The position numbers and the translations under genes are program-made. The notes under the pieces were generated by a model, which searched no databases, was not told where the DNA came from, and saw only the letters and a program-made list of their open reading frames with translations. Shown piece after piece: positions 50,635 to 62,700 of a DNA stretch of 64,000 nucleotides (within the stretch, counting starts at the first letter, position 1; each line of letters opens with the position of its first letter). This DNA is from Platycnemis pennipes. Lineage: Eukaryota > Arthropoda > Insecta > Odonata > Platycnemididae. Location of the stretch: the NCBI GenBank assembly GCA_933228895.1, contig OW121853.1:81328645-81392644 (forward strand), read 5' to 3'.

Positions 50635-53600
50635 GGTAGATAGATTAGTTTTGCGGTGGAGTTCCTCCAAGGAGGCCCTGAGGCACTCAGACCTATTGGC
50701 CCATTGTGCCAACCACCCTTCTAAGGAAATCACCCATAAAGCCGATCGCCTTGCTAAAGGCCAACAGGTCCCCTATGGGGATTTCCCTTACCTCCCTGGG
50801 TTCCAAAAATGGCGACCCCAGGTACCTATTTCGAGTCCTCGTCACAGCAGGGCACTCGCATAATATGTGTGATGTAGTTTCATCCCCTTCTTCACACCAC
50901 CTGCATCTAGGAGAATCTACAATTCCCAGGAGGTGCAGGTGCCTCATCACCTGGTAGTGCCCTGTGAGGAGTCCCACTACCGTTCGTAATTGATCCCTGT
51001 TCAGTGACAGGAGTCTTTTGGCAAGCCCAGGCCTAGGTTCTCCTATGTGTAGTTTGGCCTGTCTAAGACTTGGTGTAGTTCGCCAGATCTCAGAATGCCA
51101 GGCTTAGCCCCACATTCTAATTTCTGCAATCCCTATTGATGTAGCAATAGGTATGATTAGCTCTGGCCCAATCGGATTTCTGGAACCGGCCCTTGCCAGC
51201 TCATCAGCCATCTTATTTCCGGATATGCCTCCATGACCAGGCTCCCAGAAAAGTTCCACCTTGCAGCATCTGCCTATATCATTGAGTGCCTCACGACACT
51301 CCTGCAGCAGCTGTGATTTGCACCATGGTGATGTCAGCGCCTTTAAAGCTGCCTGGCTATCCGTGCATATGTATATCGGTCTGTTAAACATCCCGATCTT
51401 CTTAATAGTATACGCGCAGGTCAGAAGTGCATATACCTCTGCCTGGAAAACCGTATCATATTTTCCCAAAGGGATTGAGAGCTTCCTTGGTGTGCTACAA
51501 TTGTAGACCCTTGCTCCCGGTCTTCCTTCTTTCCTAGAGCTATCCGTATACCATACCTCGGCCCCAGAATGAAGTGTTCTTTCCCCTTTCCTCTAGCCCA
51601 CTGTTCCCTATCCGGGAAGTGGGTTTTGAAGTAGGGGGGTGATTGGTTGAACCTGGCTATCATTCCATCACTGCCCATCCCGAGGATGGGACTCGACTTC
51701 ATGAGCTCTGTCCAAACTTGTCTGTAACCATAGGAACTTCCTATGTCATACCACTGTCCCATACATTTGAGACGATAAGCCGCTGTCCTTGCCTGTACCT
51801 CAGCTTCCACATGGAGTGGAGCAAGGTTCAGCAGCGTTTCCAGCACCAGAGTTGGGGTTGTTCTCATAGCCCCTGAAATGCCCATACAGGCCATTCTTTG
51901 AAGGTGGTTCAGTTTGTTCCCAGCAGTTTTGAGCCAGACTCTCTTCCACCAAACTATAGAGCAATACAAGAAACTAGGTTTAATGACTGCCGTATAAATC
52001 CATCTAATGGCTTTTGGCTGAAGTCCCCATGTTTCCTGCACATCCATAAGGAGGCACAGGCTTTCTTTGCCTTGGTCTCCAAATGCTCTCCCCAGTTAAG
52101 CTTGGAGTCCAGAATAACCCCAAGATACTTCACCCATGGTGAGGGATATAAAACCTTTCCCTGCAAAGAGGGAGGTCTAAAGCCCTCCATTTTCCATCTA
52201 TTGGTAAACAATACAAGTTTAGTTTTCTCCGGATTTACAATCAGCCCTGTTTCTGCACACCAACCCATTGCCTTATCCAGGACTTCCTACGTGAGTCCAG
52301 AGACAGTATCAAGGTACTGTCCAGTGATGAGTATAGCCACATAATCTGCGTACCCTTGAGTGTATGCGCCAGTCCTATTCAATTTTAAAATAAGACTGTC
52401 GACTACCATATTCCAGAGGAGTGGACATAACACTCCTCCCTGAGGGCAGCCTCGAGTCACAGCTACCTTCATTGAACTGTCTCTCAAGACTACTTTGACA
52501 GTTCTTAGTTCCAACATATATCTAATCCAGCTCACAGTGTGAGCATGGATACCATGTCTTCCTGCAGCAATGCAGATTTGATCAAAGGACGTGTTATTAA
52601 ATGCTTCCTCGACATCAAGAAATGCCCCCAGTCCATACATTCCATGTTCCAGCACCCCCATAATCCTGCTAACAAGATTGTGGAGCACTGTCTCCACGGA
52701 TTTTCCCTTCTGTTAGGCATGTTGATACAGGTGCAGGGGGTGAGCCCTTAATGGCCCATCCCTTATGTACCTGTCCACTATTTTTTCTAGTGTCTTCAGT
52801 AGATAAGACATGAGACTGATTCCTCGAAAGGAGTCTGCTCTTGTGTAGTCCGTCTTACCTGGTTTAGGTATGAAAACCACCTTGGTGACCCTCCAGGCTT
52901 TTGGAACATATCCATAAGCCAGGCAGGAGCGAAATATTCTTACCATTGGAAGGAGGAGCAGATCCTGCCCTTCCTGAAGGAGTGCAGGAAATACCCCATC
53001 CTCCCCAGCAGCATTAAAGGAGCTAAAACTCATGATTGCCCATTTTGTAACTGTGTACGTCACGATGCTGGAGGAAATTCTCCATTCAGTCCGAGCCGGA
53101 CGGATGGGTTTCCTTCCATGATGCATCTCCCTGAACTCCGTGGAGTCTGGAAAGTGGGTCTCCAACATTAGCTTTAGCGCTTCCTTCTCGGAAGACATGA
53201 AGTCCCCTGAGGGAAGCAGCAGAGAACCCACCCCCGCTTCCGAGTCTTTCGATTGGATCTTATGAAGTCTTGCCATCTGTGGAACAGTCTCTACACATTC
53301 ACAGAAGTTCCTCCATGAGTCCCTTTTACAGCGCTTGATTGCTGCTTTGTACCTCCATTGGGCAACCTTAAAGGTTTCCCAATCCTGAGGCATTCTTGTC
53401 CTCCTTGCTTTATTAAAGAGTTTCCTAGTCTCTCTGTCTCTCTACGGAGACCGTTTAATTCTGCTCCCCACCAGGGTAATTTACACCCTTCCTTCCTGGT
53501 CCTTAGGGGTCAGCTGTCTTCGTAGGATGTGATGATGCTTCTATGTAGATAATCAACAGCAGCATCTACCTCATCCACATTTCTAAATTTGCACTGAGGT

Positions 53601-55028
53601 GCCCCCTCTAGGGCAGCTCCCAACCTTTCTTGATATAGTCCCCAGTCGGTAGTCCTATATGTTATTTCCCTCTGATTGGATTCTAAAAGAGTGAAGAGTA
53701 TGTGTCTGTGGTCGGACAAAGTTATCTCTCCTGACACTCTCCACCCATCAATCTTATGCAGCAGAGAACTGGTGCACAGTGTAATATCTATCACCTCCTG
53801 CCTAATGCTATTTGCAAAGGTAGGTTGTGATCCTTTATTGAGTATTTGTAACTCCGTAGACATAAGATACTCCAACAGTGCCTCTCCCCTTCCGTTGGTG
53901 CTTCCACTCCCCCACACAATGTGGTGCGAGTTAGCATCACAACCGATCAGAAGATCCCACTTATTGGTCTTACAGTGACTCACCTGCCTCTCCATCTCAT
54001 TTGATGGTGGAGGAGCCGGTGCATCATATGGCAGGTAGGAGGAGCAGATGACCACCCTCCTCCTGTTCTCACCTTCCCCCAGGGTCAGCAGTCTGCTGCT
54101 GCTGTCTGATCCCTAGTGGTAAATGCTGATAGATGCAAATCACTTATCTCATTCACATAGATACAAGATCTAGGCCTATCAACCGTGGTACAGTAATATA
54201 TTTTTCCCCCTGTCATGCTCAGGCCCTTGACTCGTCCCTGGAAAGCCCAGGGTTCCTGAATCAGAGCTATTTTGACCATACCTTCAGAGAGTATCCGTTG
54301 CAGAACCCCTGAGGCAGCCTTACTGTGTTGTAGGTTGGCCTGAAGCACGGCTATGCCAGCCATGGTTCGGCCCCGCCCACATCTTCTTCCTCTCTTGTCT
54401 CCTTCTCTTCGAGGGGATATGGAGCCTTCCCTTAGGCCACTACCCACAGGGGCTCCCGAGTCACACTCTACCCCCATGAGGGAGACCAGGCTCGGTGCCT
54501 CCTTGAAGGTGGGCCCAGAGAGGTTGAAAAGGATGTCATTCTCCTCTCCCCACGAAGGGTATGAGGGGCAACGGGATGTGTGGGTCTCCCAAAAGGAACC
54601 CCCACAGGAAAGGTTAAGGTAGTAGAGGATATGTCCCGACTGGGATCCCCATCGGGGCTCTCCACCGGTATCGCATCCCCCAAGGAAGAAGACGGACTAC
54701 AAGAGTCCATGTGAAGAGTGCGCCTCTCAGCACCATAGTTTTGTTTGACGGTTCCAAGTTTGGTCCCACGAGTAGCTAGGGAAATATGGTGTCCGCCCAT
54801 GCAGAGCCCCTCATGCATTGGTAAGGCTAAATAAAACCGGAGGTCGCCCAGTATCCGGAGTCTCTCTGTTAGCGACCCTCCGCCCCACAGATGCAGTCAC
54901 CCTCAGCACAGAGACGCACCGTGGTGATGGGAGCTGTTTATTGACCACCAGGTCTAGATCCGTCATGTTCAGCAATACCAGGGGCACCTCAGGGAGGATG
55001 TGGCTCTTCACCACGCATGACGGTGTTA
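50635..55028 (-). mobile_element. RNase H-type non-LTR retrotransposon (I/LOA-like) with 11 bp target duplication
   Basis: TATTTCACTTA flanks both sides (50624-50634 and 55029-55039), fixing the insertion exactly. Read on the - strand it carries, in order, a short GC-rich 5' region, endonuclease, reverse transcriptase, RNase H and a C-terminal cysteine motif. At 4.4 kb it is near full length or slightly 5' shortened. It is clearly richer in G+C than the surrounding sequence. The 3' end has no poly(A). An RNase H domain puts it in the I/LOA/Ingi group rather than with the RTE-like copies elsewhere in the window. Confidence 0.93.
50693..54480 (-). pseudogene. Broken pol of the I/LOA-like LINE (EN, RT, RNase H)
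   Basis: Endonuclease: VLQANLQHSKAASGVLQRIL and KIALIQEPWAFQG (54477-54085), then VICSSYLPYDAPAPP, DLLIGCDANSHHIVWGS and ITLSDHRHILF (54055-53510). RT: VVFIPKPGKTDYTRADSFRG (53393-52713), GCPQGGVLCPLLWN and a catalytic box reading YADY (52697-52287), where YADD is expected. Thumb: EKTKLVLFTNRW and VKYLGVILDSKLNWGEHL. RNase H: YICTDSQAALKALTSPW and GHGGISGNKMADELAR (51469-51104). C-terminus: CRWCEEGDETTSHILCECP (50977-50693). At least five frame breaks plus the lost Asp make it inactive. Confidence 0.93.
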
Positions 55029-55039
55029 TATTTCACTTA

Positions 55040-56380
55040 CCGATGTCTTAAACTACAAAATTGAGACTCAAATAACGAACAATATTGTACGTGGGGGAGG
55101 TACGATTCTTACAGATACAATGCACGATTGTTACAGATTGAAAGATAATAGAATGGTCAAGTTACAATTCGCATCAACAATATCTAAAAGTAACAGATGA
55201 CTGCCACGAGGTGCAAGCATGAAAACAAATGTAATGTCATTCTGTTATGGCTTTAGAATATCAACCTAACAATATAGAATATCTAAAAATAGGCCATAGA
55301 ATATATAACAGTAGGCCGTAGAGTATATAATAATATCGAGTGTTCATAGTGAATTGAACTTCAAATGAATAGTTCAAAAATGAAACAGAACAGGCTAAAT
55401 TCTCTTTAAAAGATCATTTGAATGCTAAAATATAACAAATATTCCGATACAGTACAATAGTCACATCACATGTTAATCTCGAATGTGGGTATGGGCTCCT
55501 TCATAGCTGGCCATTGCTTTAACGCGAGCAGACCAGATCAGGCATTCATAGCTCAGCTTCGACCTTGCTCAGCATTGCGGGAACAAACGAAAAGCAATAA
55601 GCGTTTCGATAAATCAGCTGTGAAGTCACTGCATTTCTTTACACATCGCTTTAGTATTTGATTATAACTGTGTTAAGTCATGTCCACAACCTGTAAAATA
55701 AATATACAAGTATTAATGTGGTGTCACCAGAATTTTTACAGTCCCATGTGCAAACTCGTTCACATGGAACACCATTATTTTAATGAGTAACATCAATGAC
55801 TCTAAATATGAACCCAATCACCAAATCCGGTTATTTGTTAATATTAAGTCAGTGTGGAAGAAGTATCATATATATGTTTAACTAAACTATCTACATGAAG
55901 ATATTATTCTTGTGCTTGAACAACTCAATTGCAAATGTGTATTGTGTGCGATAGCATCCGAGCTAAGTTTTCTGTGTCATTAAGGATTGGTGAGGGTAAA
56001 TGCAAATAGAATATGTAGTGGTGTCATTAGTGATTATTTAAACCTAAGAATTAATCCATTTTACCACATAAATCAGTCTAGGGGTTGTTGTAAAAACTGT
56101 TATGACCCCGGGTCTAAATCCAACAGGACTTTTGTTGTAAATATTAAAATATGGATGTTTTAATGATGAATATTCAAAACAGAAGCAATTCAAATGGATA
56201 AAAATAAGTCTTTGAACATATAATTAATAACAAACACAGTGACAACTGCCCAGCCAAGATTCACTTTTCAAGCACTGCAGGTTTTCGTGCTCCCAACACA
56301 GAAAAGTCTGGCCAGACAGAACTTTCTGTGGCTGAGCGGCGGCTTTCTAAGGCTGAATGGCGGCTTTCTAAGGCTGAATG
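55040..56380. other. Tigger interior, non-coding
   Basis: AT-rich sequence between the LINE target duplication and the next nested element. It ends in a 22-23 bp tandem duplication (GCGGCTTTCTAAGGCTGAATG twice at about 56336-56380). No domains seen. Confidence 0.45.
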
Positions 56381-57531
56381 CAGTAGAAGCCCAGTATAGT
56401 GAGTGCGGCTTATTGCGAGAATCGCGTTATAGCGAGTGATTGTCTTTGTACCGCCAAAAGGCCTATGTTTTACATGTAAAATAAAGCGGATATAGCGAGG
56501 CCAAAAAGTTCCTTCCACGGTATACGCTCGGTATTACGACAGATATCTCTCGAGGGCGATGCACCGCATAGCAAAAATAAACTATTCGGTTTTGTATTAT
56601 CTGCTAATTAAACTAAAAATACAAGATGTGTGCCATATTTACAACACCTAAAGCCAGTTATGTCCAAACATTAGCGATTTACGGCCTTCAGTACGCTCTG
56701 CGCGCTCCCATTTTACGTTCTTCTTATGTTAGGCCCAGTCATCAGTGGGAGAGGGCAGACGACGAGCAAGATGAGAGTAGGAGAGGGAGTTAGGTCTAGG
56801 CATGGGCGATATTGATAATTCAATATCGGGATACGATAATTTTAGCATAAAATAAGGTGGCGATAGCGATAACTCAGCGTGACGATAAACATCGTCTTAT
56901 CGTGCCCCGATATGTTATCGGGGCACGATAAGATATCGGGGCACGATAAGATGTCGGGGCACGATAAGATGTCGGGGCGCGATAAGATGTCGGGGCGCGA
57001 TAAGATATCGGGGCACGATAAGATATCGGGGTGCGATAAATATCGCTATAAATAGGTATCGCGATAACTATCACGATAAACATCACGATAAATATCGTGA
57101 CCATGATAAATATCGCGATAAAATATCATGATATCGCGCCCCGATAAAATATCACGATATCGCGCCCCGATAAAATATCACTATATATATTTTAATTCCG
57201 ACTAGTTACGCTGTCTTTACAGCTTTCTTCGGCGATCGAAAAATAGAAGAACTGGAACAAAAACATCGAAACTAGGGGAATTAATATTTTATATAATGGA
57301 AAATGTCCTGTTTTTTTCATGAAATATGTTGATATTCTACCAGATTGTGCCTGAAATGACTTTTTTGCTGTTTACCTTCGTCAAATACCACGGAAACAAA
57401 AGAAAAACTGTAAATACGAACGACTATGAGAATTAGGTGGGTTTTTTCAACACCATTGGATATAATGAGCGCTCGATTTAGCGAGTGATTTCCGAGGGAT
57501 TATGAGCACTCGTTATACCGGGATTCCACTG
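56381..57531. mobile_element. pogo-type non-autonomous element nested in the Tigger
   Basis: The left end CAGTAGAAGCCCAGTATAG mirrors CGTTATACCGGGATTCCACTG on the right. The right flank is TA and the left is TG. The left end is shared, inverted, with the remnant ending at 30358. Internal words such as TTATAGCGAGTGATT and GATTTAGCGAGTGATT recur at both ends. The interior has been enlarged by a tandem repeat block. Confidence 0.75.
56796..57190. repeat. GATAAGAT[A/G]TCGGGGC[A/G]C tandem array at a hAT-like end
   Basis: An 18 bp unit, GGGGCACGATAAGATATC with A/G variants, is repeated about seven times at 56915-57035. A 26 bp unit with GATATCGCGCCCCGATAAAA follows to about 57180, in inverse orientation. 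The block is entered by TAGGCATGGGCGATATTG, a typical hAT-type start, at 56797. It is probably a hAT-like MITE whose TATCG subterminal repeats have expanded. Confidence 0.75.
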
Positions 57532-57731
57532 TATTTCATTCCATGGAGGTAGTCGGCTCGTTATGGAGTTGTATTCTCAGTACGAAGAGCAGAGGTTTTT
57601 CGAAAATGCAGGTGCGATATAAAGAGGTTTCTCTATATAATTACATACAAATGTTGGCGGGACCTAGAAGTTATTACGAAAAACTGAGGTTTGCAATATG
57701 AAGAGGTTCACTAGATAGAGGTTTTACTGTA

Positions 57732-58207
57732 TTTGCAGTTGCTGATGATGTATTTTTTGTGCTACTTGATGAGTGCTGCTGAACCAAAAAAGTCAGTGTG
57801 TGAATACCTTCTGTAGTAAATATGGATGTTTAATAGCCTATTGGCACAGTGGTATTAGTATTAACTTATTCCTCCTTTGCTCTTTCTCTTTTTACTTGTT
57901 GATATCCTGAGAGTTCATGTAATGTCATCATAATACACAGTATCACTTATTACTAAAAATTATAACATTGGGTTCAAGGTGATAACTTGATAAATTGCCA
58001 AACATCCAGAAAGTAGTGGGAATGACATTGTTATGTACTGCTATTTCTGCTAATGTAAAAGGTGGTTTTGCACACTATTTACATTAAGAAGTGTAACCCC
58101 TTGTTTTAGATAAGTAGAGGATGGTGAAAATTAGTGGCATACTTAAATGTGCATGCTGTCTTATTGCCTATTAAATGATGCTGATCATTATATTTTTTTT
58201 CAAATAG
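57732..58207. other. cic intron sequence ahead of exon H
   Basis: AT-rich and non-coding. Ends with the acceptor TATTTTTTTTCAAATAG at 58207. Confidence 0.5.
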
Positions 58208-58583
58208 GTGAGACATACTGGTGAAAGAGAAGGAGGTTCTCAAACCACTGCTCTCTATTTAATACCCCAGCAGAGGCAGATCCAACAAATACCTCAGCAA
58301 TCCCTCAATCACAATCTCCCCCCTACGACCATAGTGACGCCATCAGTTGTTCAGAGGCATACGACATATGCATCTACTGCCACCTCTCCACCCCCTCCCA
58401 TTACTGCTCCATCTCCTCCTCCAACAATTTCTAGGGGAGGGGCAACATTTGGTCCTGTGATAGTTCATCCCACTCAACTGTTGCCTGTGCTTCCTTCAAT
58501 ACAGAGAGAGGAGGAGGCAGAGGTCCTGGGAGAGGCTGTAGTTGAATCAAAAATTAAAGAAGAAGGAGAGGAAGTTATCACTG
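58208..58583 (+). CDS. cic: cic exon H (125 codons, last exon in the window)
   Basis: It starts at a codon boundary with VRHTGEREGGSQTTALYLIP. Gln-rich and Thr/Pro-rich sequence follows, then TFGPVIVHPTQLLPVLPSI, an acidic stretch, and KIKEEGEEVITG. It ends one base into a codon at ACTG|GTGAGT. Human CIC-L has a FHPSPAALLPVLVPS segment followed by KKEVIMG, directly before the exon that carries the conserved PWHSLVPF-type motif. That next exon is expected to the right of the window. KIKEE is a plausible SUMO site; inference only. Confidence 0.9.
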
Positions 58584-59778
58584 GTGAGTGTTATCTCATG
58601 GTCATCTTCATTTATGTCTGGAGATCACTGTGCAGTCATATTTCTGCAAGTTATCTTCACTGATCTGTGGTATTCTACATACTTGTGAAGTATTAGGAAC
58701 AGTGGTAATAAACTGAATTCCTGATAATCTAGCATAAACTATTTATGCTCTCACTATTAGAAATATGCCATCCAATCCAATGGTCAATGGAGGGCATCAT
58801 GGAGATGTGGATTCAAGGTCAAATGTAGATATTTGTTTAATGTTACCTTGTAAGATTTCTTATTTTACAAAAACATCTCATTCCTAAGTATGGAATAGTG
58901 TTTGATTCAGGGATACACCATTAATAGCAACCAGTTTATTTCAGAATTAATTTATTAAAATTTATGTTTTTATGGATTAGTTTTCACAAGCTAACCGCTC
59001 CCCACTTGGGGATAAACATGGGAAACCAAACCAATTATCATCTTCCCAATCTTTAACCGGTTTCGCGACGGGCCACATGTTAGAAAATGCTACTTCCCTC
59101 ACAAATGCCATAAAGTATTCTTTGCATTGCCAGTACGGAGCTTTTGCTACGCTAGGATCCTCTCAGGTATCTGTTTCCCTAACTTGGGTTGGGGCCCAGA
59201 GGAGTGTTGAACCTTTTTCTCGGCCACCGGGCCGAGATAATCTTCACGCTTTCCCACTTGGGGACCCCTTAACAGCATGCCGTCGCGGTCAGTTATTTGT
59301 TTATGCAATGGTTTTGCTAAAAACATTGTTGCTGCAGCGTCGATATTAATTTTTTCGGAAACAAATTATCTTAGTTTTACAGTGCCTTTACAACTTTTAA
59401 ACGAAATTCTACCTTTAATATTAAGCTCTCTAGCAAAAAAAAATAATATCAATGGTTGAGCAAATAAGTTTGCAGTTTTATGTCACACTCGTCAATTATT
59501 TTGACCACTTTTCAACGATAAAATTATTATGAATTTAAAATAGCCTTATTCAGGCCATTGACATCATCAGAGCACGAATCAAAGATACGGTACTTAGAAA
59601 TCTTCAGCATGTTAATTCATGAGACGTACAGTCTACGGAACTCTTAATTTTGGAAATTTATGCACAGATGACATTCATATCGTAGGAACATATTGATTCT
59701 GTAAAAATTTCTTCATTTCTTCATCCTTCTTTTTCATCCAGGCTTTGGACCGGCCGTAGATGGCCGGGATTTGGACAC
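58584..59778. other. cic intron sequence, nothing recognised
   Basis: Non-coding. 58990-59290 is more GC-rich and contains three near-repeats of CCCACTTGGGGA (58999 and 59259 regions), with no domain or terminal repeat recognised. Confidence 0.4.
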
Positions 59779-59781
59779 TAA

Positions 59782-62700
59782 GGGCCAGTTTCACCAACGA
59801 AGATAATTTTTTTAACTCGGTTAATTTAGGGATTAACCGAGTTAATGTGACTTTTCTGTTTCACCAGTACTATTAACTCGGTTTTGGGGCATTGTCTCAG
59901 TTAATATTTTTACCGGAGGTTTTCGGAAGGTGAAGGGTTATTATCCGAGTTAATTCTGTAAAAGCAACATGGCATGCAGGCAATTTCGTCAGCTACTTTT
60001 AGATATTAGTCGAGAAATTTGAGCTCAATTATCATTATTTAAGGCAATTACTAGGTGGATTAAGAAACGTGCAATTTATTTGAACCTAAAAGCTGAGATT
60101 TTATTTATCCTGAGTTAATAAATGCTACGAAAATCACTTAGCAACAATTCAGGTGAAGTCTTCTTAGGATTTCCACCGGGTTAAATATTTATATAACACC
60201 AACTTCAATCACCCTGAAGATGAGTCGTGCGTTGAAACGTTGGTGTTACAGAAAAGATAAATGAAAACAAATAGCACGTATCTAACCTCTAAAACTCTAT
60301 CTTATTTAAATGTAAATAGTACACTTCTCACAATAGATACTCCTACACATTTCAACCATAATTAAATATATTTTATAACCCTCATGAATTCTTGCTGAGT
60401 AATCAGGGAACGTCATAGCCGCATACAGTCTTGGAAATGATTCGCCCATCGCTATTAAATCTTAGAGTGACAGCCAGCCGGAATCAAATTGTAAAATATC
60501 AATATAATTATAAACATGTATACCTAAGGTTGATCAAGTATCTCTTGTCACCGAAATTGCTTCTCTCGTCGTCGTGTCCGATCTTTCATAATCACGTCTG
60601 GTGAGATTTAATGCAGTACGAAATTGCTCCAGCTTCTTTCTTAATAAATTACGATAGGCCTCACAAACCTATAAAAACAGTTTATTTTGTATCAGGCCTA
60701 CCGTACCTTGATCTCTATTTCTCCTCTCGCGTAGCTTTCTCCGGAAAAATTGTGGCTGCCACCATTGTAATGGACACAGGCAGTAGATGCAAAAATTAAA
60801 CCATACCGATTCATTATTAATAGCTCTACTTCACTTCAGATAAACTTAAACCTCAATATCTAGAAAGCTTTCTGTAATGAATATTATAATTACTAAATAT
60901 ACACCATACTTTATTTCACCTATCACGCATCACTGCTAAACAAGTCAGAAGACGTAAAAAACCATTCCGACCATCGATACAGCGGCGTTGGTCGGAAATC
61001 TCCCATGAATCAATATGTACTATCGATAGGCCTGCCATTGCGTATTCTTTCTGCACGTAACATTCAAGGGATTCAAGGAATTAATTCGAAAGATCATTCG
61101 CCGAAACACCGAAAGCAGAAGCAATTTCAGGTCTTCACTTAAATTCATTGACACCAATGACAATGACGAAGGAAATGCTAAGTTTTAAGTGATCGAAAGG
61201 TACCTATAATAGCAGTTACTGTGCGTTTTCGAGACGCTGTAAATAAAGGCAATGTAATTTAAGTTCATTCCAGTATTTTATTTCTCTATCTGCTAAACGT
61301 GACAGTGAAGACAATAAGTGATATCTTAGGGGAGATGTTTAGTAGAATTAGGAAAAGTGGGGTATGATATATCTTATAAAAATATAGATGATTTTTGAAA
61401 GTGATTATAGATGTTTTCTAGATATACGTAGAAGATAGTGATGGACGGATCCAGGTTTTTTGTCGGATCCGGATCCTTGTCTGGGTTTCGGATCTTTATC
61501 TCGGTTTCGGATCCTTAGTTTCAGATACTCGATTCTGAATTTCGGTCCTTTTCTAATCCTAGAGTTTTAATATAGGTATATATAAAATTAGCAACAATAG
61601 AATTACCAAAAAACGTAAAGTTATTGCAGAAAAAATCAACTTCCTATCATCCATGAGGATTATATTTTCCGGGATCAAGATTTACGGATGCAATACCTAT
61701 ATCTTGTTACTTCTAATATAAATATCACTTTCCTTATCACAAACTCATCAAGCAATATATTGTTGAAACCGATACAACTATTCTTTAGAGTGGAGTTAAA
61801 AGTAAACTTGAAAGTTCATTTTCATTAATAAAGGAATTATTTTCCAATTATTAATCAAATCCTTGGAAGCTTTCAAATTCTTTTTTAGAAACGCAAAAAG
61901 ATGTTTAATGTGGTCAAGAGATCCCATTTTTGGTATATCTGGGGATTCAATTTTTAAGCCGAAAAAATTATTATAGAATATCTGTAAACTAACAATTTTG
62001 CATTGTCTTATTAATAATAACCTTTAAAATGGAATTTGAGAATTTTATACTCCTAAGGGGAGGTTGTGTAACTGAAAAAATCTTCTTCTCATTTGTGACC
62101 CGAGTTACTTAACCTCTCCTTTTTAGTATCTACAATACCTACATTCTATTCGCAGGGCACATCAATCACGCAGTCGCGAGATGTTAAAATCTCCGATCTG
62201 GATCTGAATTAATACTGTCTTCGGTTATATGATTTCAGTAGCGAATGAAATGAAAGACCCGTGGATCTTTGGATCCGACCTGACCATCCTTAATTTATGA
62301 GTGGTACATTTGTAAATCTAATTTAAACAACAAAAGTATTATAAATAAAAGTGAGTATTAGGATGTAATGGCTTGAAATTGAATATGATAACATTTTCGA
62401 TTCAATTACTGAAAGAAAAAATTAAACTGCGATAGTAATCGAACTTCGTGCAGTACACTAGCTTTCATTGTCCGCCTGATCACCGCGAATGTAGACTACC
62501 CACGTGACATCCTACGTATTTTTTTTCTCGCGATACCGGGGTAATGGGGAAAAAGTCAAATATCTTTATTTTGCTTCTAGTTGCACAGGAACATTTTCAT
62601 CTAATTTCTTGACCTGAGTTACGCATCCTATTTTTGTCAATATCTACCATACCTACATTCCATTCACAGGGCGCTTTGATCGCTAAGCCGCGAAAATTTA

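Larger units (their letters stand above)
48722..57729 (-). mobile_element. Tigger element hosting a LINE and a pogo-type element; fills one cic intron
   Basis: The left end CAGTAAAACCTCTCTATAT mirrors ATAGAGGTTTTACTG at 57715-57729, with repeated AAAGAGGTTT[T/C] words inside both ends. The right flank is TA; the left flank is TG. Transposase remnants lie on the - strand in the left part. Subtracting the LINE (50635-55028) and the element at 56381-57531 leaves about 3.5 kb. It takes up about 9.0 kb of the 9.6 kb intron between exons G and H. Confidence 0.82.

Noticed and set aside
56915..57035. CRISPR-like regular repeat array
   Set aside because: Units are directly adjacent with no unique spacers, in a eukaryotic intron.
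56874..57104. Open frame with repeated SYRAP peptide
   Set aside because: Produced by the 18 bp tandem array, which is a multiple of three; it is a DNA repeat, not a repeat protein.
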